Origin: Mailhella massiliensis
GTDB lineage: Bacteria; Desulfobacterota; Desulfovibrionia; Desulfovibrionales; Desulfovibrionaceae
Assembly (NCBI RefSeq): GCF_900155525.1
Contig: NZ_LT706943.1
Coordinates: 117,115 to 181,114 of the forward strand
Length of the DNA stretch: 64,000 nt
Reading direction: 5' to 3'
Positions 41,170 to 49,360 of the stretch are shown here, one piece after another. The number at the start of each line of letters is the position of its first letter. The stretch's first letter is position 1. The translations under genes and the position numbers were made by a program. Under the pieces are notes generated by a model, which had not been told where the DNA came from, did no database searches, and was given only the letters and a program-made list of their open reading frames with translations.

Positions 41170-41430
41170 GGGATGCCTCCAGCATATGACGGTAGTGCGT
41201 TTTTGCGCTGTAGCACAGGAAGGCGGGCTTCGCAACATACGGCGGGAAAAGGCAGAATCGGACCGTACAGGGAAAGTCGCGTGTCCGTGTCCTTCTTGCT
41301 GCGGAGGAACGGAGGAGGTAGAGGCGTTTTTCAGGAAAAAAGACGGCCGGGGAGAGAAAATGAAAAAATCTGAAAGAAAAAGCTTGACGAAGCGGGAAAA
41401 GCTCTATAAGAATCTACCTCACCGAACAAT
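41170..41430. other. Divergent promoter region between symporter gene and tRNA-Val
   Basis: The region contains a tRNA promoter candidate: TTGACG (41384-41389) with TATAAG (41405-41410), spacer 15 nt, ending about 20 nt before the tRNA. No gene is seen. Confidence 0.5.
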
Positions 41431-41506
41431 AGGCGCGTAGCTCAGGTGGCAGAGCACTTCCTTGACACGGAAGGGGTCAGCAGTTCAAGTCTGCTCGTGC
41501 CTACCA
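41431..41506 (+). tRNA. tRNA-Val (GAC)
   Basis: The 76-nt cloverleaf includes an encoded CCA. Acceptor stem AGGCGCG pairs with CGTGCCT, with discriminator A then CCA. The D arm starts AGCTCAGGTGGCAGAGC. The anticodon stem CTTCC/GGAAG encloses TTGACAC with anticodon GAC. The T arm is CAGCAGTTCAAGTCTGCTC-like with the TTCAA core. It reads the valine codons GUC and GUU. It lies 76 nt before thrS. Confidence 0.95.
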
Positions 41507-41582
41507 CAAAAAAACATCGGAAAGGGAGGCAGCGCCTCCCTTTTCTTTTTTTGTTTCACATTTGGATTTTGGAGTTTTTTCC

Positions 41583-43529
41583 ATGCAGATATCCGTAGAA
41601 GGAAAGTTGGTTGAGGCCGCCGCCGGCGCTTCGTGCGCCGAGGTGCTGAAGCAGGCTCTTTCCGGCAAACGGTTCAAAGCCGCTCTTGCCTGCCGTGTGC
41701 GCACCGCGGACACGGAAGAGCTGCTCGATCTTTCTGCTGAAGTACCCGCCGGAGCGCTGGAACTTGCGCCCGTGACGGCTGAGGACCCCGAAGGCCTCCA
41801 GCTTCTGCGCCATTCCACCTCCCACGTCATGGCTGCCGCCGTGCAGAAGCTCTTTCCCGGCGTGAAGGTGACCATCGGTCCCTCCATCGATTCCGGTTTC
41901 TATTACGATTTCGACGCTCCGCGCCCCTTCTCTCCCGATGACCTCGAAGCCATCGAAAAGGAAATGCGTGCCATCATCGCCGCGAACGTTCCCTTTGAGC
42001 GTTCCGTCATGTCCAAGGGCGATGCCGTGGCCCTGTTCCGTGAAAAGGGCGAAAACTACAAGGTGGAGATCATCGAAGGCATCGACGCCGACACCGTGTC
42101 TCTGTACCGCTGCGGCGATTTTCTCGACCTGTGCCGCGGCCCGCACATTCCGGCCACCGGCGCGGTGAAGGCCTTCAAGCTTCTTTCCGTGGCGGGCGCC
42201 TACTGGCGCGGCGACGAAAAGAACCCCATGCTTTCCCGCATCTACGGCACGGCCTTCCCCGATGAAAAGGCTCTGAAGGACTACCTTGCCGCCGTTGAGG
42301 AAGCCAAGAGACGCGACCATCGCCGTCTCGGCAAGGAGCTCGGCCTCTTCTCCTTCCATGAAGACGTGGCCCCCGGCATGTCCTTCTGGCTGCCCAAGGG
42401 CATGATGCTCCGCACCATTCTTGAGGATTTCCTCGTGCGCGAACATCTCAAGCGCGGCTACGAACTCGTGCGCGGCCCGCAGATCCTGCGCCGCGAACTG
42501 TGGGAACGTTCCGGTCACTACGACCATTACCGTGAGAACATGTACTTCACGGAAATCGAGGGCGACGTGCACGGCGTGAAGCCCATGAACTGCGTGGGCC
42601 ACATGCTCATGTACGGCGAAACCCTGCACAGCTACCGCGATCTGCCCGTGCGTCTCTTCGAACTCGGCGTGGTGCACCGCCACGAAAAGTCCGGTACGCT
42701 GCACGGCCTTCTGCGCGTGCGTCAGTTCACGCAGGACGATGCCCACATCATCTGTTCCATCGACCAGCTGGAAGAGGAAATCATCAACGTGATGCACCTT
42801 TCCGCCGACCTGATGGATCTGTTCGGCTTCAAGTACCGCATTTTCATTTCTACCCGCCCCGAGGACAGCATCGGTTCCGACGAGGCGTGGGAACGCGCCA
42901 CGGGCGCGCTCATCAAGGCCGTGGAGAAGGAAGGCAAGCCCTACCAGATCAACGAAGGCGACGGCGCCTTCTACGGCCCGAAGATCGATATCAAAGTCAC
43001 CGACGCCATCGGTCGCGAATGGCAGCTTTCCACCATTCAGGTGGACTTCACGCTGCCTGAACGCTTCGATCTCGTGTATGTCGGGCAGGACGGCGAACGT
43101 CATCGCCCCGTCATGGTGCACCGTGCCATTCTGGGTTCCCTGGAACGCTTCATCGGCGTGCTTACCGAGCATTTTGCCGGCGCCTTCCCGGCCTGGCTTG
43201 CTCCCGTGCAGGCGCGCATCGTCAACGTGACCGACGCCCAGATGGATTATGTCAAGGAAATGAAGAGCCGCCTTGCCGCCGCCGGTATCCGTGTGGAAAC
43301 CGATATGCGCAATGAGAAGCTGGGCTTCAAGATCAGGGAAGCCCAGATGGCCAAGATTCCCTACGTGCTCGTGGTGGGCGACAGGGAAGTGGCCGACGGC
43401 GGCTTCAGCGTCCGTCTGCGCTCCGGCGAGAACATCGGCTTCCGTTCCGCGGAGGACGTGATCGCCATGATCAGGGCGGACAGTGAGGAACCGTTCAAAC
43501 GTGGAGGTATGAGCTATAGCTTCGCCTAA
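41583..43529 (+). CDS. thrS: Threonyl-tRNA synthetase ThrS
   Basis: The 648-aa class II synthetase has an N-terminal TGS domain (about residues 1-62), an editing domain with the [16 protein letters not shown] motif (about 83-99) and the [16 protein letters not shown] zinc/editing segment (about 178-193), and a catalytic core. Zinc ligands are in [17 protein letters not shown] and [10 protein letters not shown]. Motif 2 is [19 protein letters not shown] and motif 3 [19 protein letters not shown]. The C-terminal anticodon domain covers about 540-645. The ATG at 41583 has GGAG 8 nt upstream; an upstream TTG at 41562 is less likely. It heads the translation cluster thrS-infC-rpmI-rplT-pheST, a conserved bacterial order. 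Confidence 0.98.
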   Translation: MQISVEGKLVEAAAGASCAEVLKQALSGKRFKAALACRVRTADTEELLDLSAEVPAGALELAPVTAEDPEGLQLLRHSTSHVMAAAVQKLFPGVKVTIGPSIDSGFYYDFDAPRPFSPDDLEAIEKEMRAIIAANVPFERSVMSKGDAVALFREKGENYKVEIIEGIDADTVSLYRCGDFLDLCRGPHIPATGAVKAFKLLSVAGAYWRGDEKNPMLSRIYGTAFPDEKALKDYLAAVEEAKRRDHRRLGKELGLFSFHEDVAPGMSFWLPKGMMLRTILEDFLVREHLKRGYELVRGPQILRRELWERSGHYDHYRENMYFTEIEGDVHGVKPMNCVGHMLMYGETLHSYRDLPVRLFELGVVHRHEKSGTLHGLLRVRQFTQDDAHIICSIDQLEEEIINVMHLSADLMDLFGFKYRIFISTRPEDSIGSDEAWERATGALIKAVEKEGKPYQINEGDGAFYGPKIDIKVTDAIGREWQLSTIQVDFTLPERFDLVYVGQDGERHRPVMVHRAILGSLERFIGVLTEHFAGAFPAWLAPVQARIVNVTDAQMDYVKEMKSRLAAAGIRVETDMRNEKLGFKIREAQMAKIPYVLVVGDREVADGGFSVRLRSGENIGFRSAEDVIAMIRADSEEPFKRGGMSYSFA

Positions 43530-43530
43530 C

Positions 43531-44067
43531 ATGAGACCTCGTCGCGACGTGCCTCAGGACGGTGTGCGCCGCAACGAGCAGATTCGTGCCCGTGAAGTAC
43601 GGGTGATTGGTCCGGAAGGTGAACAGATCGGTATCCTTCCCTGTTCCGATGCCATCGCCATGGCCCATGAGGCCGGTTACGACCTGGTGGAAGTGGCCGC
43701 CAACGCGGAACCGCCGGTGTGCCGCATCATGGACTTCGGCAAGTTCAAGTATGAACAGCAGCAGAAGAAGAAGGAAGCCAAGCGCAACCAGACCGTGGTG
43801 CAGATCAAGGAAATCAAGGTCCGTCCCAAGACCGACGACCATGACTACGAAACCAAGCTGCGCCATATCCGCCGTTTTCTTACCGACGGCGACCGCTGCA
43901 AGGTCACGGTGTTCTTCCGCGGGCGCGAAATCGTGCACAAGGATCGCGGTGAATCCATTCTGACGAAGATCATCGCGGACACCGCCGATGTGGGCAAGGT
44001 CGAACAGGCGCCCAGCGCCGAAGGCCGCACCCTCCAGATGCTGCTCATTCCTCTTCCCAAGAAGTAG
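43531..44067 (+). CDS. infC: Translation initiation factor IF-3
   Basis: The 178-aa factor binds the 30S subunit, prevents premature 50S joining and checks start-codon pairing. The N-domain runs about residues 1-85 (RRNEQIRAREVRVIGPEGEQIGI and YDLVEVAANAEPPVCRIMDFGKFKYE, in parts). The linker is KKKEAKRNQ, and the C-domain (IKEIKVRPKTDDHDYETKL, then FLTDGDRCKVTVFFRGREI) completes the protein. The start is an ordinary ATG one base after the thrS stop, unlike the rare AUU that mediates autoregulation in E. coli. If that feedback exists here it must work differently. Confidence 0.97.
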   Translation: MRPRRDVPQDGVRRNEQIRAREVRVIGPEGEQIGILPCSDAIAMAHEAGYDLVEVAANAEPPVCRIMDFGKFKYEQQQKKKEAKRNQTVVQIKEIKVRPKTDDHDYETKLRHIRRFLTDGDRCKVTVFFRGREIVHKDRGESILTKIIADTADVGKVEQAPSAEGRTLQMLLIPLPKK

Positions 44068-44074
44068 CTCATAT

Positions 44075-44118
44075 CCGGCGCGGGTGAAGTGGGCTTTTGC
44101 CCGCGCCGGCGGAATTTT
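44075..44118 (+). terminator. Hairpin with U-run after infC (partial terminator)
   Basis: The perfect 10-bp stem CCGGCGCGGG (44075-44084) / 44100-44109 is followed after 4 nt by TTTTT (44114-44118). The offset U-run suggests partial termination, lowering or uncoupling rpmI-rplT from infC. Confidence 0.6.
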
Positions 44119-44218
44119 TCGGGAACCCGGCGTGAACGGACCGCAACCGTTTTCCCTGAGGGGAGGGGCAAGCGCGTTCACGCGGCGGCGTTTTGCGCGC
44201 CCGTGCCGTATTTTTTGC

Positions 44219-44247
44219 TTGCAGATTATGCGAAAATGCTGCATAGT
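44219..44247 (+). promoter_or_regulatory. Candidate internal promoter for rpmI-rplT
   Basis: TTGCAG (44219-44224), spacer 17 nt, CATAGT (44242-44247), about 65 nt upstream of rpmI. It matches a sigma70 promoter at 5/6 and 4/6 positions and follows the infC hairpin. Confidence 0.5.
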
Positions 44248-44312
44248 CGGTTTCTTCTGATGCCTAAATCGTCCCTCCCCTCCGGGAAGGAACGAATACC
44301 AAGGAGTTGGTT

Positions 44313-44510
44313 ATGCCCAAGATCAAGACCAGCCGTTCTGCCGCCAAGCGCTTCAGCACCACCGGCAGCGGCAAGTTCCGCCGTCGTCGCCAGAACCTGC
44401 GCCACATCCTCACCAAGAAGGATGCCAAGCGTCGTGCCCGTCTGGGTAAGGGCGCCCTCGTCGACAGCGCGAACCTGAAGGCCGTCAAGCGCCTCATGCC
44501 CTACGCCTAA
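44313..44510 (+). CDS. rpmI: 50S ribosomal protein L35
   Basis: The 65-aa basic ribosomal protein begins PKIKTSRSAAKRFSTTGSGK and ends with LKAVKRLMPYA, typical of L35. AAGGAG lies 8 nt before the ATG at 44313. It is followed by rplT after 108 nt. In many bacteria L20 represses this pair by binding the leader or intercistronic mRNA. The 245-nt leader here is long enough for such a site, but no specific fold was assigned. Confidence 0.97.
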   Translation: MPKIKTSRSAAKRFSTTGSGKFRRRRQNLRHILTKKDAKRRARLGKGALVDSANLKAVKRLMPYA

Positions 44511-44618
44511 GTCCTGCTCCTTGCAGGCCGCGTAGCTTTTCGAATTTCGCCGCCTTGTCGCGGCTCAACTCCCGCTGGCCCGATCTCCGCCTCGCGGGAC
44601 TGAATGTGGAGGTTTTCC

Positions 44619-44972
44619 ATGCGTGTAAAGAGAGGTCTTGCTGCCCATCGTCGGCACAAGAAATATCTGGATATGGCCAAGGGCTTCCGCGGTGGCCGCA
44701 GCCGCCTGTACCGCACCGCCCGTGAAGCCGTCGAACGTTCTCTGAACTATGCCTTTGAAGGCCGCAAGCTCCGCAAGCGCGCCTTCCGCCGCCTGTGGAT
44801 CCAGCGCATCAACGCCGGCGCCCGCATCAACGGCCTGTCCTATTCCCGTCTGGTCAACGGCCTGAAGCTTGCCGGTGTGGAAATCAACCGCAAGATGCTC
44901 GCCGACCTCGCCGTGCGCGAAAAGGCCGACTTCGCCGCCATCGTCGAACTGGCCAAGGCCAAGCTGGCGTAA
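44619..44972 (+). CDS. rplT: 50S ribosomal protein L20
   Basis: The 117-aa basic protein binds 23S rRNA early in 50S assembly. The N-terminus [20 protein letters not shown], the segment [20 protein letters not shown], then [22 protein letters not shown] and the end [20 protein letters not shown] are diagnostic. The start at 44619 (GTGGAGG about 6 nt upstream) was preferred over an in-frame start at 44604 because it gives the conserved N-terminus. Confidence 0.98.
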   Translation: MRVKRGLAAHRRHKKYLDMAKGFRGGRSRLYRTAREAVERSLNYAFEGRKLRKRAFRRLWIQRINAGARINGLSYSRLVNGLKLAGVEINRKMLADLAVREKADFAAIVELAKAKLA

Positions 44973-44986
44973 GTTTTGTTCCTTTC

Positions 44987-45086
44987 GGGCGCGGCCCGCA
45001 GCCTTCGGGCCGCACGCGCCCGGGGAAGCTTTCTGGGGAGTTTTTCCCCGCAAGGGGTGCAGTGCCTTGGCTCTGCACCCCTTTTT
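44987..45086 (+). terminator. Structured pheS leader ending in an intrinsic terminator (possible attenuator)
   Basis: Three hairpins follow rplT: a GC-rich one at 44987-45022, a weaker GGGGAA/TTCCCC one at about 45022-45049, and a perfect 11-bp stem AAGGGGTGCAG (45052-45062) / 45073-45083 with a TTTTT end (45082-45086). The last is only about 50 nt before the pheS start. It may be a plain rplT terminator or an attenuator controlling pheST. No convincing Phe-rich leader peptide or T-box was seen. Confidence 0.7.
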
Positions 45087-45137
45087 CATTTCAGCTTGCA
45101 GGCGCGCGGAATGCGCCGTCTGCCACAAGGCCTTGCC

Positions 45138-46178
45138 ATGGATTTCCTTGAACAACTGAACGGACTGCCCGGCAAGCTCGATGAACGCTTGAACGGGATC
45201 ACCACGGAAGCGGAACTGGAAGCGGCCCGGGTGGACTTTCTCGGTCGTAAGGGCCAGCTTGCCGAGCTCATGTCGCACATGCGCGAGCTTTCCCCGGAAC
45301 AGCGCCCCGCCTTCGGGCAGGCGGCCAACGCCGTGAAGGTTCGCCTTACGGAAATGTTTGAAGCGCGCCTGAAGCGCCAGGAAGAGGAAAGGGAAGCCGC
45401 CTTCCTCGCCGGTTTCGACCCCAGCCTGCCCGGGCGCAGCCTGTGGACCGGTTCTCTGCACCCCATCACTCTGGCCATGCAGGAAGTCTGCTCCGTGTTC
45501 CAGAGCATGGGCTACGAAATCGCCGGCGGCCCCGAGGTGGAAACCGACTTCAACTGCTTTGAAGCGCTCAACATGCCCCCGGAACATCCCGCCCGCGACA
45601 TGCAGGACACCCTGTACATCACCGACAAGGTGCTTCTGCGTACGCATACCTCCTGCGTGCAGGTGCGCACCATGATGCACCGCAGGCCTCCGCTTGCCAT
45701 CATCGGCCCAGGCAAGGTGTACCGCCGCGATTCCGATGTGACCCACACCCCCATGTTTCATCAGATCGAGGGGCTCCTTGTGGACAAGCACGTCACCATG
45801 GCCGACCTGCGCGGCACCCTTACCGCCTTCGTGCGCGCCGTGTTCGGCGAAAAGACCCGCGTGCGTTTCCGCCCGAGCTTCTTCCCCTTCACCGAACCCA
45901 GCGTGGAAGTGGACATGTCCTGCACGCAGTGCGGCGGCCACGGCCATGTGGACGGCCAGGTGTGCCGCGTGTGCAAGGGCTCCGGCTGGCTTGAAATTCT
46001 CGGCAGCGGCATGGTCGACCCGGCCGTGTTCAGATCCGTCGGCTACGATCCCGACGAGGTTTCCGGCTTTGCCTTCGGCCTCGGCGTGGAACGCATCGCC
46101 ATGCTGAAGTACGGCCTCACCGACCTGCGCATGAACTTTGAAAACGACGTGCGCTTCCTCCATCAGTTCCCTGCGTAG
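45138..46178 (+). CDS. pheS: Phenylalanyl-tRNA synthetase alpha subunit
   Basis: The 346-aa class II catalytic subunit has an N-terminal coiled-coil that contacts tRNA (about residues 1-95). The core starts at [12 protein letters not shown], with motif 2 around [28 protein letters not shown], the Phe-site region [11 protein letters not shown] and [17 protein letters not shown], and motif 3 [18 protein letters not shown] Cys pair [18 protein letters not shown] gives an extra small zinc-ribbon-like insert (four Cys in CxxC pairs) before the GSGW segment, seen in a subset of PheS proteins. AAGG lies 8 nt before the ATG at 45138. Confidence 0.97.
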   Translation: MDFLEQLNGLPGKLDERLNGITTEAELEAARVDFLGRKGQLAELMSHMRELSPEQRPAFGQAANAVKVRLTEMFEARLKRQEEEREAAFLAGFDPSLPGRSLWTGSLHPITLAMQEVCSVFQSMGYEIAGGPEVETDFNCFEALNMPPEHPARDMQDTLYITDKVLLRTHTSCVQVRTMMHRRPPLAIIGPGKVYRRDSDVTHTPMFHQIEGLLVDKHVTMADLRGTLTAFVRAVFGEKTRVRFRPSFFPFTEPSVEVDMSCTQCGGHGHVDGQVCRVCKGSGWLEILGSGMVDPAVFRSVGYDPDEVSGFAFGLGVERIAMLKYGLTDLRMNFENDVRFLHQFPA

Positions 46179-46279
46179 AGGAAAGGCCTGCCGGGGAGGC
46201 CGTCCGGCTTTCCCCGCCGCGTTCCGGGTCCCCCGTGGAGCCGGAGTGCCTGCCTTTCATCCTCTGAGGAGAAATAGAT

Positions 46280-48694
46280 ATGCTGCTGAGTTTCAATTGG
46301 CTGAAGGAATTTGTCCCGTATACGGGAACGGCGGAAGAGCTGGGCGACATGCTCACCATGCTCGGCCTTGAACTGGAAGAGGTGGTGCATCCCTATGCGG
46401 AAATAGAGGGTGTGATCACGGGCCGCGTGCTCACCTGCGAAGCGCACCCCGATTCCGATCATCTCCATGTCTGCACCGTGGACGTGGGCGCGGAAGAAGC
46501 CCTGAACATCGTGTGCGGCGCGCCCAACGTGGCCGCAGGCCAGCTTGTGGTGGTGGCTCCCGTGGGGGCCACGCTTCCCGGCGGTCTGGTCATGAAGAAG
46601 GCCAAGCTGCGCGGCGTGCCCTCCTTCGGCATGATCTGTTCCGAGCGCGAGCTCGGCCTTGCCGACGACCATTCCGGCATTCTCGTCCTGCCCGAGGAAA
46701 ACAGGGCGGGACGTAAAATCATGCCCGGCGAGAAGTTCGTCGACGCCTACGGGCTCGATAAGGAAGTGCTGGACATCAGCATCACGCCCAACCGTTCGGA
46801 CTGCCTTTCCGTGTACGGCTTCGCCCGCGTGGTGGGGGCGTATCTCGGTCTTCCCGTGACCATGCCTTCCTTCCATCTGGAAGAGACGGGCGAGGACATG
46901 AGCGGCGCGGTTCCCGTGGAAGTGAAGGACGGGGAACTCTGCCCTTCCTACCTCGGCCGTATTCTCAAGGGGGCGAAGGTGAAGCCTTCCCCTGCGTGGA
47001 TGCGTTACCGCCTGAATGCCGTGGGCGTGCGGGCCATTTCCAACCTTGTGGACGTGACCAACTACATTCTCATGGAGCTGGGGCAGCCCCTCCATGCCTT
47101 TGATCACAACAGACTTGCGGGCGGCCGCATCATCGTGCGCCCCGCCGAAGACGGCGAAAAGCTCACCACGCTGGACGGGCAGGAACGTCTGCTCAAGGCC
47201 GGCGACGGCCTCATCTGCGATGCGGAAAAGCCGGTGGCGCTTGCGGGCGTCATGGGCGGACTGGAAACGGAAATCACCGATGAGAGCGAAAGCGTGTTTC
47301 TGGAATGCGCGGTGTTCCGTCCGAGCTCCATCCGCATGACGGCGCGCCGTCTCGGCCTGAACAGCGAAGCTTCCTACCGCTTTGAACGCGGCGTGGACCC
47401 CACGGGCATGGCTTTTGCTCTCGACCGTGCGGCTGCGCTCATGGCCGAACTCTCCGGTGCGGAAGTGTGCTGCGGCGTGTGCGGCGTGACCCCGCGTCCC
47501 TGGCAGGCCCCTGTGGTGAACTTCCGCAGAAGCCGCGCCGAAGATCTGCTCGGTGTGGAGCTTACGGATGATTTCTGCGCCGAAACGCTGGAAAAGCTGG
47601 GCTGCGAGGTGGACAGAAGCCACGGCGAAACCTGGAGCGTGAAGACGCCCGGCTGGCGCTACGACCTGACCCGCGAAGCCGACCTCATCGAGGAAGTGGC
47701 CATTTTCAAGGGTGTGGACAACCTCGGCGAAACGCTGCCTTCCATTCCGCAGACGCTTTCCTCCTTCGGCGCGCCGGAAGGCCGCCATGCCTTCATGATG
47801 CGCATAAAGCGCTGGGCCGCCGGTTTCGGCCTGAACGAAGCCGTGAATTACAGCTTCGTGGGCAACAAGGACCTGGATTTTCTGGGGCTGCCTGCCGAAG
47901 GCCGCGTGAACATTCTGAATCCGCTTACCGCGGAACAGGACGTTCTGCGTACGGAACTGGCCCCCGGCCTGTTCCAGAACGTGCGCCAGAACATCGCTCA
48001 GGGCGCTGCGGGCATACGCCTCTTTGAAGTGGCGGAAGCCTTCTGTCAGGATGCCTCCAGCGATACTACGGTGAAGGAAGTGCGCCATCTCGCCATGGTG
48101 CTTTACGGCTCCCGTTACGACGAAGCCTGGGCCCACAGGGACGAGGACATGGACTATGTGGACCTGAAGGGCATGGTGGAAAAGCTCTTCGCCTTCCTCC
48201 ATCTGCCTCTTCCCTCCTTCGAGATGACGGAACACCTCTACCTCGCTCCCGCCGTGCGCATGACCATGCAGGACGGTTCCGTGGCCGGCGTGATGGGCCG
48301 CCTCAAGCCTGCTCTGGCCGACGCCTATCTGGCCCGCAAGGCCGTATGGTACGCCGATCTCGACCTCGACCTGCTGCGCGAAGCCTCGCAGGGCGTGCGT
48401 ACTCTGTTCCGTCCGCTGCCGGTGTACCCCGCCGTGCGCCGCGACATCACCTTCATTGCTCCCCGCACCATGCATGTGGAGGCCGTCCTTTCCGCCGTGC
48501 GCGGCGCGAAGACCTCGCTCATGGAAAGCGTGGAGCTGCTGGACGTGTACGAACCTGCGGGCGGCGAAGAGCGCAACATCACCTGCCGTCTCACCTTCCG
48601 CAAGGCCGACCGTACCCTGCAGGACGGTGAAGTGGACAAGGAACGCGAGAAGATCGCCTCCTTCGTGGTGAAGAGCCTCGGCGTGCGCGTGTAA
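46280..48694 (+). CDS. pheT: Phenylalanyl-tRNA synthetase beta subunit
   Basis: The 804-aa subunit is standard length. An N-terminal B1/B6 region with an EMAP/OB tRNA-binding domain covers about residues 40-150 (GVITGRVLTCEAHPDSDHLHVC). The B3/B4 editing domain covers about 205-380, with EAHP-like metal patterns and VTNYILMELGQPLHAFDHNRL. The B5 domain follows (about 400-470), then the catalytic-like core and a C-terminal FDX-ACB anticodon-binding domain (about 710-804, FRPLPVYPAVRRDITFI onward). It makes the (alpha-beta)2 enzyme with PheS, 101 nt upstream. A good terminator follows. Confidence 0.97.
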   Translation: MLLSFNWLKEFVPYTGTAEELGDMLTMLGLELEEVVHPYAEIEGVITGRVLTCEAHPDSDHLHVCTVDVGAEEALNIVCGAPNVAAGQLVVVAPVGATLPGGLVMKKAKLRGVPSFGMICSERELGLADDHSGILVLPEENRAGRKIMPGEKFVDAYGLDKEVLDISITPNRSDCLSVYGFARVVGAYLGLPVTMPSFHLEETGEDMSGAVPVEVKDGELCPSYLGRILKGAKVKPSPAWMRYRLNAVGVRAISNLVDVTNYILMELGQPLHAFDHNRLAGGRIIVRPAEDGEKLTTLDGQERLLKAGDGLICDAEKPVALAGVMGGLETEITDESESVFLECAVFRPSSIRMTARRLGLNSEASYRFERGVDPTGMAFALDRAAALMAELSGAEVCCGVCGVTPRPWQAPVVNFRRSRAEDLLGVELTDDFCAETLEKLGCEVDRSHGETWSVKTPGWRYDLTREADLIEEVAIFKGVDNLGETLPSIPQTLSSFGAPEGRHAFMMRIKRWAAGFGLNEAVNYSFVGNKDLDFLGLPAEGRVNILNPLTAEQDVLRTELAPGLFQNVRQNIAQGAAGIRLFEVAEAFCQDASSDTTVKEVRHLAMVLYGSRYDEAWAHRDEDMDYVDLKGMVEKLFAFLHLPLPSFEMTEHLYLAPAVRMTMQDGSVAGVMGRLKPALADAYLARKAVWYADLDLDLLREASQGVRTLFRPLPVYPAVRRDITFIAPRTMHVEAVLSAVRGAKTSLMESVELLDVYEPAGGEERNITCRLTFRKADRTLQDGEVDKEREKIASFVVKSLGVRV

Positions 48695-49360
48695 GGTTTT
48701 CTTCTCCTTTTTTCGGGCCGCTTCCTCCGGGAGGCGGCCTTTTTTTATGAAGACGCGCGGAACGGAAACGCGGCATGGAGGCGGGGGCGTACGACGGGGA
48801 AGAGGCTTTTTACCGGAGAGCGTGCCGCTGCCTTCGGCCTTCCGCAGAAAGAGTCGGCGGGGAGGTTTCGGCGGGCAGGGGATACTGACTTTAGGGGGAA
48901 GAACGGCGGCCAGAGTCAAGGATTTGCGGCCGTGGGAAAAGGGCGTGCGTTCTCTGCGTGCAGGGGAAGAAGGTTTGAAATTATGGGAAAATACCTTCAT
49001 GAGGTCATATTTTTTCCTGCTATATTACAGACCTGCAATACTTTGTCACGAAAAAGGGGAGAAAAAATGATGGCGGAAACGGGGAGGATGTGCCACAGGT
49101 AAGGGAGGCGGCCGCCCGGTCAGGCTGTCCCTTCCGAATCGTTTTTTCCGGCCCTTCGTCGACGGCGCCGAAGGAGAGGCGAAGGAAGACAGATCATGCG
49201 GGCGGCAGGGAAGGCAGACGGGGCAAAGGCCTGCGGTCTGCCGGAGCCGCCGGATCGGTTCGGGGCGGGCGTGCCGGAAACGGCATGTCGCACGGCCATG
49301 TTCGCCGCATCACCGGAGCCTGGGGCTTCCGGTTTTCACGTTCTGTGTTGTGAGGTTGTC
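48695..49360. other. Intergenic region, terminator but no gene
   Basis: This 666-nt stretch lies between pheT and the M16 peptidase. It contains the pheT terminator, then GC-rich sequence without recognisable domains and an AT-rich patch around 48975-49040 with a TATATT box (49021-49026) that may serve a promoter for the peptidase gene. Confidence 0.5.
48717..48747 (+). terminator. Intrinsic terminator of pheST
   Basis: The stem GGCCGC (48717-48722) / GCGGCC (48735-48740) has additional inner CCTCC/GGAGG pairing and is followed by seven T. It starts 23 nt after the pheT stop. Confidence 0.9.

Noticed and set aside
45052-45137. T-box riboswitch upstream of pheS
   Set aside because: No T-box consensus (AGGGUGGNACCGCG) and no specifier loop with a Phe codon could be found in the short leader.
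46163-49000. A 945-codon open frame on the minus strand opposite pheT, and similar very long antisense frames at 49310-51886, 41556-43532, 20750-22528 (all minus) and 35395-37290 (plus)
   Set aside because: These lie opposite clear, conserved genes, have His/Gly/Ala/Val-rich composition without domains, and arise because GC-rich third positions suppress stop codons on the opposite strand.
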